Part shown: piece by piece, positions 45,393 to 54,993 of the stretch
How the letters are laid out: each line of letters opens with the position of its first letter
Numbering within the stretch: position 1 is the first letter of the stretch
NCBI GenBank assembly: GCA_963724985.1
Contig: CAVRWV010000026.1
Span: forward strand, 1 to 64,000
Direction: 5' to 3'
From: JAJPJE01 sp963724985
GTDB lineage: Bacteria; Acidobacteriota; Terriglobia; Terriglobales; Acidobacteriaceae
Length of the DNA: 64,000 bases
Program-made: the position numbers and the translations under genes
Notes under the pieces: model-generated
The model's input: only the letters and a program-made list of their open reading frames with translations
Database searches by the model: none
What the model was told of the DNA's origin: nothing

Positions 45393-47447
45393 CTAGAACT
45401 GTCCTTCCGCCAGCGCCGTCAACACACGGTTCGAGTCCGTTTCGACCAGCAGGAAGTGCGTCTGATCGATTGGGTAAAGAACCAGCGTCGAAGTGGCGAA
45501 CAGCGAAGAAGGAGTGCTCACCGACATCGTTACCCTCCCAGTCGGATCGACCAGGTACGACCCGCTCAGTGGTGAGCTGGGAGCGAGGTTGTTGTTCAGG
45601 TTCAGGTCGAGCGTGCCGGTGATCGCGCTGCCTCCGTTCAGGCTTAACTGGCCCGATCCGGCTTCAAATCCGCTGCCATTCACGAAACTGATCCCGGAGA
45701 CGCGGGTCGCGAAGTTCCCACCCAGCGAAGCGCCGTCAACCACGAAAGTCTGTTGCGCGTAAGCGATGCCCGCTGCAATCAAGGTATCCGTCTCTTCAAT
45801 GTAGAGATTTTTGTTGTCTGCCGGATACGCCACGAAGCTGTAGGTCTTTCCGCCGCCGGTCATCGTGACTACGGTGCGCCCGGTGGTTGGATCGCTCACC
45901 GAGTAGGTGGACGTGGCGCCCGGCGTCACCGCCACATTACTCAGCACGTTCCCGTTGAGGTTGGAATCGATCGTACCGGTGACGGCACCCGCGCCATCAA
46001 GCGCGAATTGCGATCCAAACGTTCCAGGTCCGCTGGCCGTTGACCCTAAAATCGCCGTAGCGAATTGCCCCTTTACGTTCGCAACCGTAAACGGTCCGAT
46101 CGCACCCTGTTTCGCCAACTGTCCTGAAGACGCTCGCACTGCGCTCTGCTCGAGCAGTTTGAGAGTCGTCCCATTCACCATGTAATAGGTGAACGTCTGG
46201 GCGCCGAAAGAACTCGACAGCGTCAGCGTTCCACGTCCAGTGGTTGCCGTCGGCGCAACGTACGTGCCCGTAACCGCCAGCGAAGCCTGTGGTCCGCCCG
46301 CTGTGTTCACATCCTGCAGTCCCGAAGGAATATTACCCGCGCCGTCAGCGGCAACCGCGCCGATCTGTGCAACTGCGGATCCGCTTGCGCTGGTAACCGG
46401 CGACGTCACAAGTAGAGCGTAGTTGCCCGTAATCGCTGCTGCGCTGAATTGCGTCGGGTCCTGCAAGTCGAGCGTGCCCACCATGGTGCCGCTGGTCGTG
46501 TCGCTCGTCACCGCGAACAGACGGTTATGGCTCTCGACAACAAACTGCCAGGTAGCGGTGCCGCTTGAGGTCTGAATCGTCGCCGTGCCTCGGCCGTCGG
46601 TGCCCAGATGATAGGTCCCACCCGTGATTGTGGTGCTGGTTACGCCACCGTTGGCGATGTCTTCGGCTCCGCCGGTGATATTCCCGGACCCGTCCAGGCT
46701 GACGCTCCCTACCGCCGCCACCGGAACCGATCCGTTTTCACCCGAGAAGTTAAAGGCGTACTGTCCGGCAAGTGAGCCGTTCGAATACTGGATGGAAATT
46801 GTGGCGAAACCCGGATTCGCGCTGTTATTCGTGCTCGTCGCTGTAACCGTAACCGTTCCACCCGGAGGCGGGGCCAGCGGCGCATTGTAAACGCCGCTGG
46901 AATCGATAGTTCCGCAATCGCCGCTAAATGCCGCTTTGCAGGAAATCTTCCAGGTCACTGTCACCGGGGCCGAGTTTACCGAGGCTGCGAATGTCTCTTG
47001 CCCACCCGAGGGCAAAGTCACAAATGTCGGAGATACAGTTACGTACTGTGCGCTCGCCGTCGCGTTCGGGGTCAAAGTCACAGACGCTGTTCCCGATTTC
47101 GTCGTGTCCGCTTGCGAGGTCGCGGTAATCGTCTCCGTCACGGTTGAGGTGACGGTCGCTGGGGCAGTGTAGGAACCGCTGGCGGTAATCGTTCCGTAGG
47201 TGGCATTGCCTCCCTCGATTCCATTGACGAGCCACGTCACCGCAGTGTTCGACGTGTTGATTACACTCGCTGTAAAGGAAGTCGTCTGGGAAGCGCTCAG
47301 CGTTGCCGTCGTCGGGGTAACGGTGACGGTGATAGTATTGCTGCTGGAGTTACTGCCTCCGCATCCGGCTAGAAAAAGGGTGGAGATCATCAACAGCATC
47401 GCGGCCACGGTGGCCGTTGATGCTCGAAGAATTCTCCGAGGCGACAC
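45393..47447 (-). CDS. Large Ig-like lipoprotein (surface beta-repeat protein)
   Basis: 684 residues from the GTG at 47447, which opens a lipoprotein signal (AMLLMISTLFLAGC). The first about 230 residues are two to three Ig-like (Big/BACON) domains (TVTVTPTTATLSASQTTSFTA, QYVTVSPTFVTLPSGGQ). The rest is a string of beta-rich modules with recurring GTYHLGTDGRGTATI, GTYVAPTATTGRGTLTL and FVAYPADNKNLYIEETD patterns. It is probably anchored in the outer membrane, with the repeats exposed. A paralogue lies at 48716-50947 on the other strand. Function unknown; adhesion or glycan binding is inference. Confidence 0.8.
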   Translation of the reverse strand: MSPRRILRASTATVAAMLLMISTLFLAGCGGSNSSSNTITVTVTPTTATLSASQTTSFTASVINTSNTAVTWLVNGIEGGNATYGTITASGSYTAPATVTSTVTETITATSQADTTKSGTASVTLTPNATASAQYVTVSPTFVTLPSGGQETFAASVNSAPVTVTWKISCKAAFSGDCGTIDSSGVYNAPLAPPPGGTVTVTATSTNNSANPGFATISIQYSNGSLAGQYAFNFSGENGSVPVAAVGSVSLDGSGNITGGAEDIANGGVTSTTITGGTYHLGTDGRGTATIQTSSGTATWQFVVESHNRLFAVTSDTTSGTMVGTLDLQDPTQFSAAAITGNYALLVTSPVTSASGSAVAQIGAVAADGAGNIPSGLQDVNTAGGPQASLAVTGTYVAPTATTGRGTLTLSSSFGAQTFTYYMVNGTTLKLLEQSAVRASSGQLAKQGAIGPFTVANVKGQFATAILGSTASGPGTFGSQFALDGAGAVTGTIDSNLNGNVLSNVAVTPGATSTYSVSDPTTGRTVVTMTGGGKTYSFVAYPADNKNLYIEETDTLIAAGIAYAQQTFVVDGASLGGNFATRVSGISFVNGSGFEAGSGQLSLNGGSAITGTLDLNLNNNLAPSSPLSGSYLVDPTGRVTMSVSTPSSLFATSTLVLYPIDQTHFLLVETDSNRVLTALAEGQF

Positions 47448-47910
47448 GCGAGATCGGCTCCCGCTAATTCCGGCGAACCTGCTTACAACGTGATTGGTAC
47501 GAAATAATTGCAAGTGCGATATCTGGAGCTGCACTTCTCCCCCATGACACAAGAACTGGCTGGATCCGAGGATCAACAGCTCATCACCGCATACAAATTG
47601 TTAAATTGCTCAGGAGCGGTCGACACTGGGCTCAGAACCTTGAACTTAACACGGGAACTCACGTTAGGTTGTGCCAGCTCGCGTGATTTTTTCCAGGAGC
47701 GCCTTATTATAGCGCGGTCGATTATAGCGGTCTCCGGCCTCAGACCGCACTCCGCGCCGCCGGCGTGGCTGTTCGGCGCTTTGCATCCCGTTGTAATCTT
47801 TGCGCACGTAATGGACGTCAATCCGATTGAAGAGATTACATCGTTATTTTTAAAAACTATTGTTTCAACGTTGTGTTTACAATCGTTCAAAGTACAACGC
47901 AGGAGTTTAA
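47448..47910. other. Divergent intergenic region with short direct repeats
   Basis: 463 bases without a convincing gene. It holds two copies of attatagcg (about 47706-47714 and 47722-47730) and an AT-rich stretch (ttatttttaaaaactattg) before the plus-strand lipoprotein. It must carry the divergent promoters of the two Ig-like lipoprotein genes. Confidence 0.45.
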
Positions 47911-48564
47911 ATGAGCGTTCGAGCTCGTTCTTCGTACATGCTTGGGTTGAAGAATTTCGTATCTGTTCCGGTGCGCAAGGTTAGTTTTTCATTCTTATTG
48001 GTGACTGCAGTTCTTCTGCAAGCGTGCGGCGGGGGATCTTCCACTTCGGCTAAAGTCGCGTCGATCACCGTATCGCCGACTTCCGGTTCCGTGAGTGTGA
48101 ATGGCAGTCAGACCTTCGCGGCGACCGCCCTCGATTCCAACGGTCAAACCGTAACCGGCCAGACTTTCACCTGGGCTAGCAGTAACACCGCTATCGCTAC
48201 CATCACCTCGGCAGGAGTAGCCACCGGTGTCGCTGCCGGCAGTTCTCAGATCACGGCGTCTGACGCCGGTGTTACCAGCACCGCCGCCACGCTTACCGTG
48301 AGTCCGGCTATCGCGACCGTTACGCTCTCGCCCCTCAGCGCCACCATTAAAGTTGGCCAAACTCAGCAATTCACGGCTTCGGCTACTGATGCCAGCGGGA
48401 ATAACGTAACCCAGGCGCAGTTCACCTGGCACAACACTTTCGGTGGTGTCGCCAGCATCGACGCGAACGGACTCGCAACCGGACTGGCTCCGGGCACGGT
48501 GATGATTACTGCCAGCGCGAGCGGAATGACCAGTCAAGTAGCCACACTGACTGTAACGCAGTAA
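47911..48564 (+). CDS. Ig-like (Big_2) domain lipoprotein
   Basis: 217 residues; gcaggag lies upstream of the ATG. The lipoprotein signal (FSFLLVTAVLLQAC) has its lipobox Cys at about residue 39. Two Big_2 domains follow: about 48-130 (ASITVSPTSGSVSVNGSQTFA, ASSNTAIATITSAGVATGVAAG) and 133-217 (TVTLSPLSATIKVGQTQQFTA, NGLATGLAPGTVMITA). It is full length and simple in build. It lies between two larger lipoproteins and is probably a surface protein. Confidence 0.85.
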   Translation: MSVRARSSYMLGLKNFVSVPVRKVSFSFLLVTAVLLQACGGGSSTSAKVASITVSPTSGSVSVNGSQTFAATALDSNGQTVTGQTFTWASSNTAIATITSAGVATGVAAGSSQITASDAGVTSTAATLTVSPAIATVTLSPLSATIKVGQTQQFTASATDASGNNVTQAQFTWHNTFGGVASIDANGLATGLAPGTVMITASASGMTSQVATLTVTQ

Positions 48565-48715
48565 CCGGCGTGTGGGCTTGTGTATCCAGCGTCGCGGTCT
48601 GCACTGTTTTTGTGTGCCCATTCAAGCCTCGGTGCGAAATACCGCCGGATTCGCGCATCCTTCGATGTCACGATGCTCGCAGGTTCGCGGCCATGGCTGT
48701 AATACAGGAGATATT

Positions 48716-50947
48716 GTGAAGCAACTGGCTCTGGCCATTGTGATTGTTCTCGCCGCACTGGCGACGGGTTGTGGCGGAGGAAGCCTTTCGGTTTCGATTT
48801 CGCCTACTACTGCTACGGTTCCTCCCGGAGCGACGCAGCAGTTCACCGCAAAGGTCAGCAACTCCAGCGATTCCACGGTCACATGGCAAGTGAACAGCAT
48901 CGTCGGTGGCAACAGCACCGATGGCACTATCTCCACCAGCGGGTTGTATACCGCGCCCACCACGATTCCTGGATCCGGCGCTGTCACGATTACGGCTGTT
49001 CCCACCGCTGATACCACCAAGAGCGCGACCGCGACGGTCACCATTGCGAATGCAGTTTCGATCTCGCCCAACAACGTTCTCGTTGCAGTGAATGCGACGC
49101 AGCAGTTCACCGCGCTCGTCACTTTCTCGACGAACACAGCGGTTACGTGGCAGGTGAATGGTGTAGCCGGAGGTAATTCAACCGTTGGCACGATCGGAAC
49201 CGGCGGACTCTATACCGCTCCCAGTTCCGTCCCCTCCGATCCCACTGTCACCATCACTGCGATTTCCGAAGCCGATACCAGTAAGAGCGCGACTGCCAAC
49301 GTCCAGATCACACCGCCCACGCTCGTGATCTCGCCCACCGGGGTCTCGCTGACTGCCGGTTCGCAGCAGGTATTTACCGCAACGGCGCTTCAGCAGCCGG
49401 TGAAGCCGACTTGGAGCGTCACGTGCGCCAGCCAGACCGCGACTGATTGCGGAACCATCACCTCCGACGGCGTCTATAACGCGCCTCTCGCGCCACCACC
49501 TGGCGGAACGGTCGTCGTTACCGCAACCATGCCAGATGGCAGTGCGCTTCCCGCGAACACCACTGTCACGATCCAGATTTCTCCTGCCCTCCTCGCAGGC
49601 ACTTATGTTTTCGGCGTCGCGAGTGACGCGGTGACCGGATTCTCGGCTGAAGCGGGCGTGATTACCTTCGATGGCGTCGGCAACATCCTCGGCGGCTCGC
49701 TTGATCAGAGCGGAACCGGCGCTGGCCCAATCGCCATCACCGGGGGCACCTATCAGGTTGGCACCGACGGGCGCGGCTCGGCTCTCCTTGAAACCAGTCA
49801 AGGCGCGATTGCCTGGCAGTTCTCTGTAGCCACGCACGCGAAAACTTTTCTTGCACGCCTTACCGCAAACGGCGTTACCGCGATGGGCACGCTGGAACTT
49901 CAGCAACCTTCCGCGACCACTGCGATCAAGGGCGGATACGCCTTGAACCTTACCGGCGTCACTACTGCCAGTCCTGCGAGCCCGTTCATGATGGCCGGCA
50001 GTGTCACAACAGACGGAACCGCTACCGTCACCCGCGCTGTCCTCGACGCCGTCACCAATTCAGGCGTGAGTTCGAATCTGACCGGCTCGGGCACGTACAC
50101 CGCGCCTTCCAGCACTGGTCGTGGCACGATTAGTTTCTCCACCACCCTGGGGAGCCAGACTTTTACTTACTACCAGGTCGACAGCACTCACCTGCAAGTG
50201 GTCGAAACCGATGGCACTCAGCTGGCGGGTGGCGAGTTGTATCAGCAAGCCGCTGGACCTTTCTCCGCGTCCAGTTTCAACGAGAAGCTGGCGTTCACTC
50301 TGAGTGGCTTCAAGTCGGGAGCCGTTTATGCAATCGGCGGGCTTTTCACCCTGAACGGCAGCTCGGGAATCACCAACCGTCTTATCGACGGAGTAAGTCA
50401 GACGGTCTTCGATACCAACGGTTCGTATCTGGTCACCGACACGGCATCGGGCCGCACCACTGCAACCTGGACAATCGCTGGTGGAACCACCTCGCAATTT
50501 GTCCTGTATCCAAGAAGTGATGGTGGCTTTGTGATGCTGGAAACCGATGGCGGCAACATTGCCCAAGGCCTCGCCTTGCAGCAAACGCTTGCTTCGCCAA
50601 GCGTGTTTTCACTGGCCGGAAATCTCGCGCTGGGTATGACGGGATACGAGGCAACTGCTACCACTCCGGAAGTTCTCACCGGCAATCTCCTGATTACTCA
50701 CCAGGGTGCCCTCTCGGGAATTCTGGACACCGCCGACAGCACCGGTGTCACCGTCAGAGACGTCTTGCAGATCGGAACCTTCTCGGTGGCTCTCGATACC
50801 GGCCGCGGCACCGCAACTATTCTGTCCTCTTCCCCAGTTCTCGCGAACGGTACCGTCTTCATCTACATCCTCGATGCGAACAACGCGTTGTTATTCGAGT
50901 CTGATGGAGAACGTATTTTGACGGGCACAATTACACGCCAATTCTGA
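48716..50947 (+). CDS. Large Ig-like lipoprotein, paralogue of the 45393 gene
   Basis: 743 residues from the GTG at 48716, with caggag five bases upstream; an upstream extension of the frame lacks a signal. Lipoprotein signal: LALAIVIVLAALATGC. Ig-like domains follow (SVSISPTTATVPPGATQQFTA, VNSIVGGNSTDGTISTSG, APLAPPPGGTVVVTA), then beta modules with GTYQVGTDGRGSALLET, GTYTAPSSTGRGTISFSTTLG and LLFESDGERILTGTITRQF. The same module grammar occurs in the 45393 lipoprotein, so the two probably arose by duplication and inversion. Confidence 0.83.
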   Translation: MKQLALAIVIVLAALATGCGGGSLSVSISPTTATVPPGATQQFTAKVSNSSDSTVTWQVNSIVGGNSTDGTISTSGLYTAPTTIPGSGAVTITAVPTADTTKSATATVTIANAVSISPNNVLVAVNATQQFTALVTFSTNTAVTWQVNGVAGGNSTVGTIGTGGLYTAPSSVPSDPTVTITAISEADTSKSATANVQITPPTLVISPTGVSLTAGSQQVFTATALQQPVKPTWSVTCASQTATDCGTITSDGVYNAPLAPPPGGTVVVTATMPDGSALPANTTVTIQISPALLAGTYVFGVASDAVTGFSAEAGVITFDGVGNILGGSLDQSGTGAGPIAITGGTYQVGTDGRGSALLETSQGAIAWQFSVATHAKTFLARLTANGVTAMGTLELQQPSATTAIKGGYALNLTGVTTASPASPFMMAGSVTTDGTATVTRAVLDAVTNSGVSSNLTGSGTYTAPSSTGRGTISFSTTLGSQTFTYYQVDSTHLQVVETDGTQLAGGELYQQAAGPFSASSFNEKLAFTLSGFKSGAVYAIGGLFTLNGSSGITNRLIDGVSQTVFDTNGSYLVTDTASGRTTATWTIAGGTTSQFVLYPRSDGGFVMLETDGGNIAQGLALQQTLASPSVFSLAGNLALGMTGYEATATTPEVLTGNLLITHQGALSGILDTADSTGVTVRDVLQIGTFSVALDTGRGTATILSSSPVLANGTVFIYILDANNALLFESDGERILTGTITRQF

Positions 50948-50971
50948 TCTGTATCTCACGTAACGAAACGT

Positions 50972-51000
50972 AACCCCGGTGCTATAAACACCGGGGTTTC
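50972..51000 (+). terminator. Rho-independent terminator of the Ig-like lipoprotein gene
   Basis: A perfect 10-bp stem aaccccggtg / caccggggtt with a seven-base loop, 24 bases after the stop. Only a short T-run (tttc) follows. Confidence 0.7.
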
Positions 51001-51432
51001 AGCTCGTCCCATCTGATTTTTGCAAGTGACCCGCAAGCATCTTCATACGTCGCGGCACGAAAGTTGCCGCCTTCCATATTGTGCAAATCCAGTGCTGCGG
51101 GATTCTATTTGCTGTCAGATGGTTATTGCCCTGTCTCGGGAAACAAGTATTCGGGTTGGAAGGCCATCCGCCGGTTTTGGGACCGAGCCTCCATGATGCA
51201 GGGATACCAGTTTCTGTACGGTGCTCTCGACCTCTCGGTTCAAGTGATTGAAATCAGGCAATCGCCTTAGATATCAGCGACGGCTCCAAACTTGCATTGC
51301 TTCTCATGGCTAAAAACCAATGCAGAGTTGGTCTTTGTCCGAACTATCGGCCGAACTGTTATCCCGTGTCCGGAGCTTTTGCGATGAGCTGCGGCAGGAG
51401 CGACGTTTGGTTTGGCCCGGGAGAAAGAGTCT
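51001..51432. other. Intergenic region upstream of the large Oar-like receptor
   Basis: 432 bases. One 68-codon frame (51064-51270) has no ribosome site, signal or family feature and is not called. Promoter elements for the receptor were not identified. Confidence 0.4.
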
Positions 51433-54400
51433 ATGCGATTACGCTCATGCTTTCTGTTCACCTTGCTAACCATCGTAATTGCCTTTGCGATCGCGATTCC
51501 TCATGCGTCTGCACAAAGCTTGACGCAAGGCGGTGTCCGCGGCACCGTCACCGATCCCAGCGGCGCCGTAATCCCCAATGCGAATGTCGAACTGAAAAGC
51601 GTCGACACAGGCGCAACCCAGACGCGCAAGACAACCGGCACAGGGGCATACAACTTTGCCCTTCTGTCTCCAGGAAGCTACACCGTTACTTATAGCGCTC
51701 CGAATTACGTGACCGCCACGCGCACGGTACAGGTCGCCGTCGGTCAAGTCTCGACCCAGGACGTGAAGTTGGGAGTGGAATCGGCTAGCCAGACCGTGAC
51801 CGTAACTGCCGAAGGCGGGGTGCTGCAGACCAACACGCCCGATCTCACCACGACCATGTCGAACGAGCAGATCCAATATGTCCCGAATGGCGGCGGAGAT
51901 CTGAGCTACATCGCCCAGACCGCGCCGGGGTCTGTCATGAATAGCCAGGCAGGCTACGGAAATTTCTCCAGTAATGGCGTACCTGCAAATGCCAACAATT
52001 TCACCTACAACAGCATGCCGGAAAACGATCCGTTCCTCAGCCTTAACAACTCAGGCGCGACGAATATTCTGCTCGGTCAGAACGACATCAATGAAACCAG
52101 CGTCGTCAGCAATGGTTACTCCGGCGAATACTCAATGCCCGGAGCCAACGTGAATTACGTGAGTAAGAGCGGCACGAACACGTTTCATGGGAACGCCATT
52201 TGGCGCTGGAATGGCAGCTACGTGAATGCCAACAACTACTTCAACAAACAGAATGAGCCGGTCACGCCGCGGCCCTTCGTCAACGACAACATGTGGCAGG
52301 CCTCATTCGGCGGACCCATCAGGAAAGATAAAACATTCTTCTTTGTGGATACAGAAGGTCTCTACCTTCTCATTCCAGTGTCCACGAGCGTCAACGTTCC
52401 CTCAGCAGGATTTCAATCGGCGGTGCTCTCGAATATAGCGACCGCACAGCCCACCGCGCTCCCTCTGTACCAGAGCATGTTCAGCATTTACAACCATGCT
52501 CCCGGCTCCAATACTGCGACCAACAGCCTTCAGAATGGTGGATGCGGAGACTTCACCGGTACTCTCGGGTTCGGCGCCGGTAACCCCTGCGCCCTCCATT
52601 ACAACTCCACCGTAACTGGAAACACCCACGAATGGCTGGTCACCGGACGTCTCGACCAGAACTTCGGCCCCAACGACAGAGCTTTCATCCACTTCCGCAC
52701 CGATCACGGAGTGCAGGCTACCTATACCGATCCGCTGACTCCGCTCTTCAACGTCACCAGTGACCAGCCTCAATACGAAGGCCAACTGCAGTGGGTGCAT
52801 ACCTTCGGCGTAAACACGACAAATTCGTTCAACGCCACCGGTCAGTGGTACAGCGCGATATTCCAGAACTCTAACCAGGCCGCTGCCCTTGCCGTTCAAC
52901 CCGCGCAAATCTCATTTAGCGGCAACACCCTGTACAACCTGGGTGAGGGCTACCAATTGCCCTTTGCAACGCCGCAAGGACGCAACGTCACGCAATGGGG
53001 TTTCGTGGACGATGTGAACCACGTGCGAGGGAATCACTCCATCAAGGCTGGATTTAACTTTGCCCGCTATGACATCACGACACACGGCCCAGGCCAGGGA
53101 ACGTTGCCGCTGGTAGGGAGCGAAACGCTTACTGATTTCTTTAATGGTATGGGAACCACCTACACTCAGTCATTCCCCACTCGGCTCGAACAGCCGGTTA
53201 ACCTTTATGACTTGGGCTTCTATGGGCAGGACACCTGGCGCGTTAAAAGCAATCTGAGCCTGACTTTCGCGGTACGCGCCGATCGCTATTCGAATCCGAG
53301 TTGCACCACGAACTGTTTTAGTCGCTTCAATAACAACTTCCTCGACGTCGCTCACGACGTCAACCTCCCCTACAATCAAACCATCGCCTCGGGACAAAAT
53401 CTTGCTCTACCCGACTATCATCCCTGGCAAGTTCAACCCCGCTTTGGTTTTAACCTCAGTCCTTTCGGAACGGGTGCAAACCTGGTGATCAGCGGCGGGT
53501 TCGGCCTGTTTGCTGCAATCTTGCCAGCCGCATTTACCGACAGTTTCCCGGGATTGATTAACAACCTTCCCAATGACCCATCGTTCACCATCTCGGGGCT
53601 GCCATTTGCGCCTGCGACCCCTGGTAACGCGGGATCGGCGGCTGCGGCCGGAGCGACTGCATTCACTACCGGGTTCAACAATGGAGCAAATTTCGCTGCC
53701 TTGAACTCGGCTGTAACGGCTGCCACCGGGACACCGTTCAGCGTGCCCAATTTCTTCAACGCCGCAACCGGTATCCATCCACCCAGATTCCAGGAGTGGA
53801 ATCTGCAAGTCGAGAAGGGATTCGGCAACAACACAGCATTGACTCTCAGATATGTTGGGAATCACGGTATCTGGGAAACGATCAACAATACCGGCCAGAA
53901 CGGCTACTGCGGTCCGACGGCAGCCATCACGGCTCCGGCTGGAACCGCTGACTGCTTCTCTACGCTGGGAATTACGTCCTTCACTGGTCTTCCAACTTCG
54001 CCGATCGACCCGCGGTTCCTGACGGTGACCGAAATCTCCTCGGGTTACAATTCGAACTACAACGGTCTGACTGCATCTTTCCTGCGGCGCTTCTCCTCGT
54101 TCCAGTTCCAGTTCAACTACACCTGGAGTCACGCCCTGGACTTTGCTTCCAACTCGGGACAAGCGAGTACGCCGTTCAACGCTCTGACCAACGCCAGCAT
54201 TACGAACCCGCAAAATCCGTTCAACGTGCGGCAGAATATGTACGGCAATGCGGATTACGATATCCGTCATTACTTCAGCGCCAACTACGTCTACACCACT
54301 CCAAAGAGCCTGCTGACCAACAAGTGGGGTAAATGGTTGGGTGACTGGACCATTGCCGGAACAATCTTCGCCCACACGGGTACTCCATTCACCGCTGTGG

Positions 54401-54870
54401 ATACCGGAACGGGAGGCGCCCTAGCCGGGTTCGGATATGGTGGCACAAATCTGTTCGGCGGTATTTTTGCTAATCAGACGGGAAATATCGTGAACAATAG
54501 CTGCGGTTCTCAATTCGCAAACACGGCCGTCAACGGACCGTGCCCCACCCTCGCCAGCAACTTCGCCGCATCCCCGAGCGGATTTGGCAACCAGCAGCGA
54601 AACCAGGTACGCGGACCGAACTTCTTTGACACGGATCTTTCGATCTTCAAGAATTTCAAGGTCAAGGAACGAATGCAGTTCACGATCGGCGCTACCGCTT
54701 ACAACCTCTTCAATCACCCGAACTTCGATCAACCGCAGGGCGATGTCGCCTCCTCACAGTTCGGCCAGATTGTAACGACCGTCAGCCCCCCAACTTCCAT
54801 CTACGGCTCCTTCCTTGGCGCAGACGCGTCACCGCGCGTTCTGCAATCGCAGATCAAGTTCAGCTTCTGA
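51433..54870 (+). CDS. Oar-like TonB-dependent receptor with carboxypeptidase-regulatory N-domain
   Basis: 1145 residues, intact. Signal peptide: FLFTLLTIVIAFAIAIPHASA. A carboxypeptidase-regulatory-like domain covers about 30-115 (GVRGTVTDPSGAVIPNANVEL, GAYNFALLSPGSYTVTYSAP). The plug covers about 120-250 (VPNGGGDLSYIAQTAPGSV). A long barrel ends in VLQSQIKFSF with the terminal Phe used for outer-membrane insertion. It probably imports or anchors large substrates, powered by TonB. It is unlike the first receptor in the barrel region but has the same build. A strong terminator follows. No partner genes are adjacent, so the ligand is unknown. Confidence 0.92.
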   Translation: MRLRSCFLFTLLTIVIAFAIAIPHASAQSLTQGGVRGTVTDPSGAVIPNANVELKSVDTGATQTRKTTGTGAYNFALLSPGSYTVTYSAPNYVTATRTVQVAVGQVSTQDVKLGVESASQTVTVTAEGGVLQTNTPDLTTTMSNEQIQYVPNGGGDLSYIAQTAPGSVMNSQAGYGNFSSNGVPANANNFTYNSMPENDPFLSLNNSGATNILLGQNDINETSVVSNGYSGEYSMPGANVNYVSKSGTNTFHGNAIWRWNGSYVNANNYFNKQNEPVTPRPFVNDNMWQASFGGPIRKDKTFFFVDTEGLYLLIPVSTSVNVPSAGFQSAVLSNIATAQPTALPLYQSMFSIYNHAPGSNTATNSLQNGGCGDFTGTLGFGAGNPCALHYNSTVTGNTHEWLVTGRLDQNFGPNDRAFIHFRTDHGVQATYTDPLTPLFNVTSDQPQYEGQLQWVHTFGVNTTNSFNATGQWYSAIFQNSNQAAALAVQPAQISFSGNTLYNLGEGYQLPFATPQGRNVTQWGFVDDVNHVRGNHSIKAGFNFARYDITTHGPGQGTLPLVGSETLTDFFNGMGTTYTQSFPTRLEQPVNLYDLGFYGQDTWRVKSNLSLTFAVRADRYSNPSCTTNCFSRFNNNFLDVAHDVNLPYNQTIASGQNLALPDYHPWQVQPRFGFNLSPFGTGANLVISGGFGLFAAILPAAFTDSFPGLINNLPNDPSFTISGLPFAPATPGNAGSAAAAGATAFTTGFNNGANFAALNSAVTAATGTPFSVPNFFNAATGIHPPRFQEWNLQVEKGFGNNTALTLRYVGNHGIWETINNTGQNGYCGPTAAITAPAGTADCFSTLGITSFTGLPTSPIDPRFLTVTEISSGYNSNYNGLTASFLRRFSSFQFQFNYTWSHALDFASNSGQASTPFNALTNASITNPQNPFNVRQNMYGNADYDIRHYFSANYVYTTPKSLLTNKWGKWLGDWTIAGTIFAHTGTPFTAVDTGTGGALAGFGYGGTNLFGGIFANQTGNIVNNSCGSQFANTAVNGPCPTLASNFAASPSGFGNQQRNQVRGPNFFDTDLSIFKNFKVKERMQFTIGATAYNLFNHPNFDQPQGDVASSQFGQIVTTVSPPTSIYGSFLGADASPRVLQSQIKFSF

Positions 54871-54890
54871 GGGAACTTGGTAACTTGCTG

Positions 54891-54917
54891 GCGCGGACTT
54901 CGGTCCGCGCCTTTTTT
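54891..54917 (+). terminator. Strong terminator with UUCG tetraloop
   Basis: The stem gcgcggac / gtccgcgc closes a ttcg loop and is followed by cttttttg. It lies 20 bases after the Oar-like receptor stop. Confidence 0.95.
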
Positions 54918-54944
54918 GTTGCCACGAATTTCTAAGGGATTAGA

Positions 54945-54993
54945 TCTGACTTCTGACTTCTGACTTCTGACTTCTGACTTCTGACTACTGACC
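54945..54993. repeat. 7-bp tandem repeat (tctgact) at the amidohydrolase stop
   Basis: Six perfect copies of tctgact (54945-54986) and a seventh degenerate copy (actgacc). The array begins, on the minus strand, right at the TAG of the amidohydrolase gene. Confidence 0.9.

Noticed and set aside
51064..51270. A 68-codon frame before the large Oar-like gene
   Set aside because: No ribosome site, no signal or domain, unusual composition; not supported as a gene.
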